Source: Deuterostichococcus epilithicus (Eukaryota > Chlorophyta > Trebouxiophyceae > Prasiolales > Stichococcaceae). From it: a stretch of DNA of 64,000 nucleotides. The position numbers and the translations under genes are program-made. This document shows, piece after piece, positions 26,868 to 37,100 of this stretch (within the stretch, counting starts at the first letter, position 1; each line of letters starts with the position of its first letter). The DNA is taken from positions 3,694,530-3,758,529 of the forward strand of contig JAVTLE010000023.1 in assembly GCA_033439295.1 (NCBI GenBank), written 5' to 3'. The notes beneath the pieces were generated by a model. It saw only the letters and a program-made list of their open reading frames with translations. It was not told the origin of the DNA and did no database searches.

Positions 26868-27607
26868 TCAAAAGCCGCCGGAGCCTGACTCATTCGCCTT
26901 CTGCTGAAACCGCTGCAGATGCACGACACACGTCTCAGCGTGCAAGCCCCGACCCGTTAGCTGAGGCCTGCAGCAGCATCCCCACTCTCCCATGCTGCGT
27001 TGAGCAGAGCAACGTGCATGCAGGCAACATGCAAATGGAGCTCCTGCATGCACCTGCATGATGAGCTGTGTTGTCTCCAAGAACCGCTTGGCGCAGTTCT
27101 CAAAGCACGCCGTTTCCCGCGAGCTGAGGTAGTTCCCGGGGCTGCCCATGCATTTGTCCCAACATGTCTGCATGTCAGGTAGCACGAGCTCAGTTTGGGA
27201 TACTCGTCTGCAGGCACACCATGCATGATACTCCCTTGTGAATATATGCAGCAGGGCACTCTTGGACATGCGTCTGCACTCGTTGGAACTCGAGTTGATC
27301 CAGAGCGTCTGGAGCACACGCCTTGCTTCCGATGCGCATGCAAATGATGGGCCCCGCAGGGCCGTCAAGGCAGTGCCGCAGTGGAGCACACCTCCGTGAG
27401 CTTCGACACAGTCTGCTGCAGCTGAGCCCTCGCTTGTTCCTGCACATAATCAGAGACAGCTACTCCACCATCGTTCCATGCATGAATCTTCTGCCCCTGT
27501 TGCAGAAAACCTGTGCCGCAGGAGGGATCATGCACAGGTAGCGCCATATTGCTGACCTGCATCAGGAACTGCTGCAGCTGCGGCGAGACCTTCTGCTCAT
27601 CTGCCAT
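26868..27607 (-). CDS. TIM8: Small mitochondrial TIM chaperone, TIM8 type
   Basis: Small TIM protein of the mitochondrial intermembrane space that escorts hydrophobic precursors. Four exons join in phase to 85 residues: 27557-27607 (MADEQKVSPQLQQFLMQ), 27392-27439 (EQARAQLQQTVSKLTE), 27054-27167 and 26868-26912 (ending ANESGSGGF). The third exon carries both twin CX3C motifs, CWDKC and CFENC, which form the two disulfides of the helical hairpin. The GSPGNYLSSRE loop and the RFLETTQL helix fit TIM8 better than TIM9, TIM10 or TIM13. Length is normal for the family. The protein has no presequence, as expected for Mia40 substrates. Confidence 0.9.
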
Positions 27608-28249
27608 CCTGCCTCGATGGAGCTCAACGGTGCTGGGAATGCACCGGCAAATGCTTGCAGCAATCGCTGTGAATCTGCGCAAACCTGTCAGCAAGGCAAG
27701 CCGGTCGTAAGTCACCCGTCGGCGCTTAGTTGTGGATGAAAAAGAGTATTCTGCTCTAGGTATTGCAAGAGTTGCAGGTAGACGCCCAGGCAGCATGCAC
27801 AGTCACTACAGGGCAGCGATACAGCGCAATTACTGCAACATTGCGAAAGGCCTACGAGGCCTCGTACTCGTACCTATCAGACAGTGGTCCGTCATGAAGG
27901 GCGCATATTAAAAGGGCACTCTCGAGCAGCACGCCCCAAGTTGCACAACAATCCCATGCGCCGTAGACCCAGCGACAGAGGGCGCTCATCAGACCATGCC
28001 CATGGCGGAAATGTCAGCCGCGCGCACTCTCAGCCCTCACACGATAGTATATTGTACCTCCTCTCCGCCGCTATAAACTGAATAAAGTCAGGCAACTACC
28101 CAGCGCCGGTCCGTCCGTGCGGTCAAAGCAGTGCTGCATCTGCAAGAGCGCACATCGTTGTACGCGCAAGTTCCCGCCGCTGCCTGGTATTGCTCATCGT
28201 GTCGCTCTTGCTGCCATGCCGCGACTCCAGTTCTACCGAGTGTGAACAA
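27608..28249. other. Upstream region of the TIM8-like gene
   Basis: About 640 bp between the TIM8 start codon and the 3' end of accA (both minus strand). It should contain the TIM8 promoter and accA 3' UTR. No additional coding signal was recognised. Confidence 0.4.
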
Positions 28250-31200
28250 TCACGTCTCGCTGTCTGCTGTCTGGTAGTCGTCACTGGCAGCGCCGTTCGG
28301 GCTGGCCACCGCTTGCTGCTGCACGATTGAAGGAACACAACGTCAGCACCTCCCTGAAGCGTATCGTTGTCTCTGCACCCGTGACGTCTGGACTGCTGCT
28401 GCAAGCCAGCGCACTTCCACGACAGAGGAGCGAGAATGGGGCACAACAGTCCAAGACGCAATGCCCCAGCACCGCCTCACCACAGTGTCGACGTCAATCT
28501 CTGGAGGGGGGTCATCCGACGACGGCGGCGCCTCGTTGCCGGCCTGCTGCCGTCGGGCTGCCTCAATGACGCCGACGGTCGCCTCCATGATGCCTGCGAT
28601 CGCACAGCCCGGGTTGAGACCTGGCCGACTGCCATCATGCAGATGCAATGCCGCCAGCCGCTTCAGAGGAGCAGAGGATGGAAGCACTGTGCTGCCGCAG
28701 TGACTACTCTTGGCTGAACTGCCAGCCTGCATGCACGGTCTTCAGTGCCTCATGAGAGGGGCAGCACCACAAGCTTGTGTGCCACCCAGGCTTAGGCTTA
28801 CGTTAGGGAATCGGAGCGGGCGCATGTCTGGTCCAGCGCGAACCAAGAACCCGGGGGTAGATTAACCTGCCAGCTGTCTGCCGGCCGCAGCTTGCAGCAA
28901 AAGGAGAAGTGCCAGAGCAGCGGCCGGGCACAAGACAAGGGCCGAGCAGCTCCCCCACCGGTGCGCAGCAGCCCGGGCGGCTGCAGCGGGCGCTGCAGCC
29001 ACTGGTCCTTGCCCTCCAGACTGGCGGCCCACCGCTCGTCCGCGTCGGCCGCCTTCTCGATCATGCGCGCCTCCGTCTCGTTCAGCGCCCAGGTGCCTGC
29101 CTTCGTGCGCACACCCTCCGCCTGCAACGAATCGCAGGTCAAGGGACTTCGAATCGCAGATCGAATCGCAGGTCGAGTCCATGTCGTAAATCCATCCAAC
29201 ACATCAGCTCCCCGACAGACGCTGAACAAGGCTTCCAGCAGGACGTCCAGGCGGGGGTGCAGGGAGACTTCGCTTGAGACGCAGTAAAAGCTAGGACGCA
29301 CCGCGGCGCGTTCGGCGCGCGTCTCCCGCCAGAGGCCGCCGATGACGGGGAACTCCTCGAAGTGGCCCAGCTTCCGGAATTTGGCGTACCGGTCCAGCTT
29401 GATCTCCTCCTCCGACATCTTCGAGTACCTGCGCATGCGGTTCGATTCGAGGGTGAGCAAGGTGCATCTGCGAAAGGCATGTGTGCAGAGGGAGCCCTCG
29501 TTGTTGGTTGGGGGTCCAGGCGGTGCCAAGGCGAACGCCCGGAATCCCGGCCCCCGGATGCATCGACTTTTCGGGCCTGCAGAACCTTGGAAGCACGTAG
29601 GCAAAACATCCTCAAGCAGATTCGCCCGCGAGGCAACATGCAAGCCTGCCATTGGCATGGCAAGATGTGCACAAGCAGCGGACACTCACGGCAGTGAACA
29701 GCCAACTGATGTTAATTTTTTGTGCTTCCAAAGAGCAAGGCTGCACGCCCAATCTCAGATTCCGCCCCACCCCTTGACTGACCTCCCGACCTGCTGCAGC
29801 AAAGCAGGGCAAGCCTGCAGCAAAGTAGGGCAATCCTCCGAGGTCTACACAGCTCACCGGTCCCAGTTGTGCAGGATGGCGTCCTTAATGGCGGGGAAGG
29901 CGGCCATGGGGTTTGCGTGCGCGCCGCCCGCCGGCTCCGGGATGATCTCGTCCATCACCTCGAAGTCGACCAGAGCCTTGGCTGTGATTTTCAGCGCCTC
30001 CGTTGCCTGAGAGAAGACACATGCATTGTGAAGGCGCTGTGACAATCAGCTGTCGGGAGGTGTGCCTGATGCAGTGTGCTTGGCTGCGCCCTAGTCGTTC
30101 ACGATGCAAATCAAGACTCAAGGACAGAGGACGCAGACCAGGAGGTGTGTTCACAACCATGCGCCTGCACCTACAGCGAGATATGAGACACGCACCGTGG
30201 CGGCCTTGTCGCGCGACTTCCACAGGATGGCGGCGCACGCCTCTGGGCTGGCCACATAGTACACTGCGTGTTCCAGGATCAATGACCTGCGTGAAACCCC
30301 TCACACACGTGAGCGCGCTGGTGTGGGGCCGTCCCCGGATTGGTCTGCCACGTGCATCTGAACGCCCACGGCCCTGTGGCGGACGCCTACTGCGAGCGGC
30401 GGCTCCTGCCCTGCCATCTGCCGGCTCCGACGAAGGATGCTGACAGCGCCACTGCCTGCGCGCGCACCTGTTTGCAATGCCAATGGCCAGCGCGCCGCCA
30501 GAGCCGCCCTCGCCGATGACGATGCTGAAGATGGGTACCCGCAGGCCAAACATCTCCCGCAGGTTGAAGGCGATAGCCTCGCCCTGCGATCCGAAGTCTC
30601 GTTTCGAAGAAGCCTCCATGCAACATACAGTATGGCTCAGTGCATCACGGACACTTTCGGCAGCGGGTAGCAGCGGGTAGGACCCTGGTATACAGTTCAA
30701 TTTGAAGGAGTTGCACCTGGCCCAGCTCCTCCGCATTCTTGCCAGCATATGCGCCCGGCGTGTCGACAAAGGTGACGATGGGAAAGCCGAACTTGTCAGC
30801 ATGGCGCATGAAGCGCAGCGCCTTGCGGTACCCGTTCGGCTGGGGCATGCCGAAGTTGCGGTGGATGTTCTCCTGTTGTCGCATAATGGTGCCGATATGA
30901 GCATCATGGTGTGGACGTATTCGAACCTCTTGCAGAACTTGTGTGTTCAAAGAGGTCTGTCAGACGCAGCTGTCCGATCAGCATTCAGGGCCGCCAGGTT
31001 GCATGCTCATGGTGAACATAGTTTCGGACGCTGCTGACCTTTGTGTTGCGGCCCTTTTGGTGGCCGATCATCATGAAGGAAACTCCATCGATAGAGCCGA
31101 TGCCTGCGACCATAGCAGGGTCGTCCAGACCTGCATGCAGTACAGTCCCAATCAGCATCATGCACAGCTGTGTCCAGTGGACCTGCTGCAGCGATCACAC

Positions 31201-32101
31201 CAATGCTAGACAAGATGACCCTTTACATGCACTGCAGGTATGTTGTTAAAATGATATGTAGCGATGTGTTTCCATAAATGCCCACCGGCGCGGTCGCCGT
31301 GCAGCTCCACGAATTTGTCCGTGATGTTGAGCGCAATGTCCAGGAAAGTGGGCCTGTTCGGATGGCGCGCCACATGCAGCTGCTGGACCGGCGTCAGCCG
31401 GTTGTATGTGTCTGTCCTCAACTGCGCACAGGGAATAGCACCGGACATTTCACATCTGCACCGCGTTGTCATAAAACTGCGAGTCACAGCGCTGCATCGT
31501 CATCAAGGGATGGGGTGTCAGTTGTCGAAAGCGCGCTTGCGGGGATGGCGGTGATCTGCATAGGCATCAGGTATCTGCGGCGAGAGATGCCGTCTACAGC
31601 GTGCAGATCGGATCGCGCCTGAGCAGCGCGGCCCTCCAGCTCCTTTATCTGGTCCGACACATCCACGCCGTTGTCCTCTGCCACCTTTCGTACCTGTAGG
31701 GCAGAGCAAGAATGCAACCGGGTTTCCATATCGCCAGGGGCCGGTGCAGTCGGTGCGTGAGTCCAAGCTCTTTTAAGAAGTGCTTGGGTATCCAAGGCTG
31801 CACTCGCCTCCTTGATGCGGTTGTCCAGCTCCACAAGGGGCTTCTCAAAGTCGAGGACGGCTGTGTTCTCAGGTTTCTCAGCCAGCGGCCCGAAGCGCGC
31901 CAGCATCGTCTGCATCCATTCCCTGCCGCCGCGACGCTCCTGCTTCGGTGTGTCGGGCGGATCGGGCACACCCTTTTTGGCCTGAACAGCGATCTGGCGA
32001 GCTGGGCATCTGCTGGCCTGCCTGCAGGGCTGCGCTCGCAGCGGCTGGTGCTGGGTGTGCAGCCCGCCGCATAGTCCGGGGCGGGAGTGGGCAAACGACA
32101 T
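28250..32101 (-). CDS. accA: Acetyl-CoA carboxylase carboxyltransferase alpha subunit (plastid)
   Basis: Alpha subunit of the heteromeric plastid acetyl-CoA carboxylase, which transfers the carboxyl group from carboxybiotin to acetyl-CoA for fatty-acid synthesis. From ATG 32101 a Gln/Arg/Ser-rich transit peptide leads into [185 protein letters not shown] and [20 protein letters not shown]. The oxyanion-hole glycines (GGSGGA) are intact. A C-terminal extension follows ([20 protein letters not shown] and [15 protein letters not shown]), then two weaker exons ([28 protein letters not shown]) that join in phase and reach a stop at 28250. Without them the reading frame stops at 28798. The intron at 31694-31807 looks GC-AG. 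Confidence 0.88.
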
Positions 32102-32724
32102 GCCGTCACCCCGCTGGCTTCCGCTGTCCCGTGCTCACAGCGGCATAGACCAGATAAAAGGCTGGTGCAGGCGAGTTGCAGGCGACTTTCAGGCGTCGCC
32201 GATCGCTGACACGGGTGCGTGTACTTTGGTGCAACGATCGGATAGCGTCTGCAACCAGAACGGGGACGGCTGGCGAACCGTCAATCTGGCAGTGAGCTCA
32301 TGTCGACCGCTGCTCGCCGAGATCATTCAATGCTGACTAAGCTAAGTCGTCAACTCTGGAGACAAGTTCGTCGCCACCTCATCTTTGCGGCCAGCCTACT
32401 GCAACTTCTACGAATACAGCGTGCCTGCCGGATCTCGGCAGTGGCAAACGTCGTGCAGAGAGTGTCAGCCGCCTCCTGGACGTTATGATCGCCGCGCAAC
32501 TGGCAGCCGGCCCCTCGGCCCTTTGCAGCAGCTGCAGACTGTGAGTGGGCTCCCAGAGCCGCATACGGCCTGTGCCGACCTTCACGATGGCTGCTTGATC
32601 CCATACGCATGCACCCAGTAGCGTTTGGGTGCTGGTGTCAGACTACCAGTCCCGCCTCGGAGCTTACCATGTCCTGTCTGAGGATGTTGCCCCTCCTGCC
32701 CGCAGTCGGAGCGGCAGCATCAGC
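32102..32724. promoter_or_regulatory. Bidirectional upstream region, accA / winged-helix gene
   Basis: About 620 bp between divergent start codons at 32101 (-) and 32725 (+). A likely 3' splice site (CCTCCTGCCCGCAG) ends about 17 nt before the start codon at 32725, so the plus-strand gene may have a 5' UTR intron. No core promoter motif is clear. Confidence 0.4.
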
Positions 32725-33642
32725 ATGCTGGCAGCCAGGCGAGCCATGGCGCCTCTGGCGTCGCGGTCCTTCAGCACCCGCGTGTTCGCGGCGGCGGCGA
32801 CAGCCGAGAAGCCTCAGACCGCAGACGGTTGGCGCTTTCGCGGTCTCGAAAAACAGCTGCCCTGGCAACGCTGGCATGCCTCTATTAAAGGCATATACTG
32901 GGAGATTTGTGGTAGCCCTTTCTCATGGACCTCGACTCGATTGAAACCTGCAGGCGTGAAGTCGAAGCTGTATGAGATCCTCACAGACGCAAAGCCGATG
33001 ACGGCGGCGGAGCTTTGGGAGGAGGCAGAGGTGCGCGTATTTGCGGCTTTCTCACAACTGCAGCCTGTTATCCGCAGCAGCAGGTCACATGCATTGCGAA
33101 CATGGGCCTTTCAATGTTGGCATGGTAGGCTGCCATTGGGCTTGAGCGCGGCGGTTGCCAGTCGCGTGGTGTCATCGTGACACAGAGCGACACTAGGCAC
33201 ACCAGCGGGGGCTTGAGTGCCGTAGTGCATGTGGGACACCAGGCACAGGTCTGAGGCCACGTTCGGAGGGAAAGGATCGCATGCTGTGTGGGGCTGCAGA
33301 CATGTCGCTCATGTGGCAACCCTATGGTGTTGTGTGAAGCTGCGCAAGCTCAACAGGGGGGAGGTTGGACGGGACCCAGCCGACTGCACAGTAGACGCAG
33401 CTGAATGCCAAATTGCCGCCTGCTGAGCCTTTCGCGCCCTTGCTGCCGTGCAGAAGAAGGGCGTCAGGAGCAAGCGGCACATGAAGCTCGTGCTGCAGGA
33501 TCTGCGGGAGCGCGGCTGGGTGGTCACCAAGCCCGGTGCCATCGCCATTGCCAAGAAGGACAAGGCATTCCGGTACCAGCTCAGCGAGAAGACGCTCACC
33601 AGCCCACGATTCAAGGGGCCATCCACCACCGAGTCGGCCTGA
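32725..33642 (+). CDS. Small organelle-targeted winged-helix-like protein
   Basis: Three exons (32725-32827, 32954-33030, 33454-33642) join in phase to 122 residues. The N-terminus, MLAARRAMAPLASRSFSTRV, is rich in Arg/Ala/Ser with no acidic residue, typical of a mitochondrial presequence. The rest is one compact domain: VKSKLYEILTDAKPMTAAEL, WEEAEKKGVRSKRHMKLVLQ, DLRERGWVVTKPG, AFRYQLSEK. The helix-helix-helix-strand pattern with a basic third helix resembles a winged helix, and similar short proteins occur in plants. A role with mitochondrial ribosomes or nucleic acid is possible, but I cannot name the family with confidence. Confidence 0.75.
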
Positions 33643-34156
33643 TGTGGTTCGGTCATCCGAGTCTGGCAAATCGAGAAACGGCTGGCGGCGCTCCGACATT
33701 TTACAACGAGCGTGGTTGGTTGGAATTGTAGGTAAATGAAGGAGGTGGTCTTTCTCTGTGGTTGTAATAAGAGCTCTGTCCACTAAGTCTAGAGCGCTTG
33801 CGCAGTGCTGCAACACAACGTCATCGATTGCGATTGGCAACCACAAATCTTTTCTCGCAAAATTGTCAAGCAATCGGCGTCTCCATTTCACTTGTCTCGA
33901 AGTTGCTTGACTGTGAAGACCCGCATGCGCTGGCCATCGTGGCTCGTTGTTGCTCCCTGGATTGCACGAGCCATAAAGCTTGAGCTGCTTCCAGACATGT
34001 GTCTAGACAAAATGCGGAGGCAGTTCTCAAGCGCAAGCGGGCGCAATGGGAATTCTCAAGCGCAGGCGTGTGCAATGCACTCTTCACCTTGCAGTGCCAG
34101 ACAGCAGGATAGATGTCTCATCAGTTTGAAACCGGTTCCACCATGTGTACTGGGTA
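33643..34156. other. Convergent 3' region, no gene seen
   Basis: About 510 bp between the stop codons of the winged-helix gene (+) and the cryptochrome gene (-). It is AT-richer than its surroundings and presumably holds both 3' UTRs. Confidence 0.4.
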
Positions 34157-37100
34157 TCACACCTGCGGCACTGTCAGCAAATCGTAGCCGTTCTGGTCGC
34201 TACAGGTCTTGGCATGCTTGCGCCGCGCTTTCAGGATGGCCGCCTGGTTGTCCAGCCGCAGTTTCTGCGCACATATTTGGGGACAGCAGCAGTCGATCTC
34301 ATGACTGTTAGCCACTGCAGGATCACGCAGCAGGCATGCGCAAGAGCATTGCACCCCTGAGGGACGGGGACGTGAGGTAGGCGTGCAAATATTCCACTCC
34401 TGCAAATGCCGTGCACACTGTTTCCACATGCGCGCACCTTCATGTCTGCGGTGATGATGCGGTGCGGATAGGTCGCCCCCAGCACCACACCGGCCTTACT
34501 CAGCGCCTCCTCCGGCGCCGTCCACGGCGCATGGATGTACTTGGTGGGCAGCTTTGCCACTTCCGGCACCCAGGAGCGGATGAACTCGCCGTTGGGGTCC
34601 TGTGCCGGAAGGCACGCTTTGGGTTCAGTGCCTTGGCGCTCATTGGCAGACTGAGGCTGGGACACTGATGCTTGTGTAGAGTGGGACGGAACACAGCGTG
34701 CAACCTGCGTCAGCGGCACGCGACCACCAGCCAGTGCACGCCAAACAGGGATGGACTGCGCATCGTGCCCCGGCATCGGGTGTCAGACAGCGGCGCATTC
34801 AGCCCCGGCTGGTGGGCTGCGTGACTGCTAGCAGGGGCCAGGTGCGTTGCCTGCTGGTGGGCTGCACGCGACATTGTCATGCACGAGCATTGTGCATCCG
34901 CCAGGCGCGCACCTGGCCCTTGCTGGTCGGCTGCAGCGTGAAATTCCACTGGTCCTGCAGATCACGAGAGCAAGCACAATGAGGGTCTCCGGGCTGTCAT
35001 TGCTTGCCACTTGTCACACCTACTTGATGCACGTCAAGTGGCAGGTCAAGTGACGAAAGTCAAGCCCACCATGCCGCTCTTGCCGGCGTTTTGCCACATC
35101 ATGCAGTTGATGGCCAGGTCCGCGTCCACCTGCGGGCCAAGGGTGCTGCATCGTCAATGGTCGCCAGTCCTTCATGATTAGACGCACCACATGCAGCCAT
35201 GCTACCTGGAACCCTTTCAGATGCAGCCTGTCCCTCCAGCCGTGCAGGTGGGCAAGCCCTGTACAACCTCTGTGCGGAGCAAGACGTGGTTCTCGGTCTG
35301 GCAACACACGTTTGCGGCCCCACAACATGGGTGTGTCGTTGCTACACGTCGCACCAGGGTGTCGTGGTACCAGGCCGCACCCTCCACCCAGTGGATGTTG
35401 AGGTACTCGCTGAGAAAGCACGCCGTCACCATCCGCAGCGACTGCATCAGACCATGCCAGTCTAGAGTTGTGCATCAGAGATCTCCCTGCAAGGCGTGTG
35501 TTCACTGCTGGCCACCTCAAGAATGGCAATGGCAGTGCTTCATTCGATCGGTGCATCGAGAGAGCCAATGGCGTGCTGGTACCGAAGCCTGTGCACAGAT
35601 GTGGTGCTGTGTGGCGCTTTGTACAGCAATACGCAGGGTCATATCGACTAAGTAATGAGAGTCGAGGCCAGGTGCTGACCTGCTGCATCCAGCCGGTCGC
35701 CCACAGCTGCCGCATGCCGGCGTCCACCAGCGGGAACCCGGTCTGCCCCTTCTGCCATGCCCTCAGCATCTTCTCGTCACGGCGCCACTCCTGCGACACA
35801 TGCATGTCACGTTCACTCTGCGGCAGCACCACCGGTTGCACGAGTCATCATTCGCTCCCTCTGCCGGCTTGTTGATGCCAGCATGTAATTTACACTTGGA
35901 TGACGCCAGACACAGCAAGCACAGTACACGCCAGCCGAGCACCTGGTCTGTAGGAGGGATGCAGCGAGACAGAACGATGCATAGGTATTAGACCGCACAG
36001 CACAGAGGTCGAGATTCTAAACCCTAAATGCTGAGCCCTGCATCACCTGGTCGTCGTAGTGCGCCCGGATGGATGTGCGCGCCATTGCCGGCCAGTGGTG
36101 CAGCTGCCAGTACGCCAGGTCCCGCCAGATGAGCCGCCGCATGAAGGTCTTGCTGACTCGCGCACCTCCCTTCTTGTCGGCCAGGTCCAGCACCGTGCGC
36201 GGGCTGCAGAGGATACAGATGATTGCTGAAAGTGCTAGAGATATACATCGTTTATATGATGGTTGAATCACAAAAGTGCATGTTGTTAACCCTGACAGCC
36301 CTGCTGATAAACTGAAGCCAGCCACTGTCCACACAGAAGAGCATCAGCCGCAGGTCAGAAGAATGAAGTCGAAGCATTGCCTGGATGCGTTCAGTCACAG
36401 GATGCGTCTCCCACCGGCAGAAGCACGGTCGAAAGCGACTCGCCTGAGCTGACCGAAGTGAAGGTAGGGCGACAGGCGCGACACGGCGCGAGCGTCTGCA
36501 AACTGGCGGCTGGCTTCGTAGCTGTCGAAGCCTGCAGGGCGCGATGAAGGAACTGTCAACGATGTAATCTTGAATGCAGGAGTCGGTCAAGCCACCTGTG
36601 TCGATGAAGTGCAATGCAGAGGGCCACACGATGCTCTGCGAACCGTGCACCGGAGCCTTGGCCAAGCTGCGATGAGGACACGGCATAGTACGTCACTGGG
36701 GAGCCTGGAGGCAAGCAGCGGGCTCGAAGTCGCGTCACTGGTCGGGCATGAGGGCAGCAGCACTTCACAGCGGTCAACGCACTAATCTGGAGGAAGTCGT
36801 CCAGAGCGCTCAGCCCGTCCTGCTCGCTGGTGCGCCAGGCGGCCACCACCTGCGACCCCCAGTCGATCACGGAGCCGTCCTTGCGCTGCGGCATGGCCGC
36901 GAGGCCCAGCTGGTCCAAACTGACGCCGCCGGCTGTACAGGTCACCGCCTCCTTGGCCACGGGCAGGGCCTCCGGCACCGGCAGCGGCGGCTTCAGCTTC
37001 GGCAGCCGCTTGCAGGCCCTGTGCGAATGGCATGGAGGCAACCGCATCCTCAGTTCGTTTCCTAGGCTTCGACTGAGGTGACTGGGCACTGGCATCCAAG

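Noticed and set aside
28798-28870. Stop at 28798 as the natural end of accA
   Set aside because: A donor at the LLRTG position and two downstream exons join in phase to a stop at 28250. The read-through to 28798 is low-quality sequence. Kept only as an alternative.
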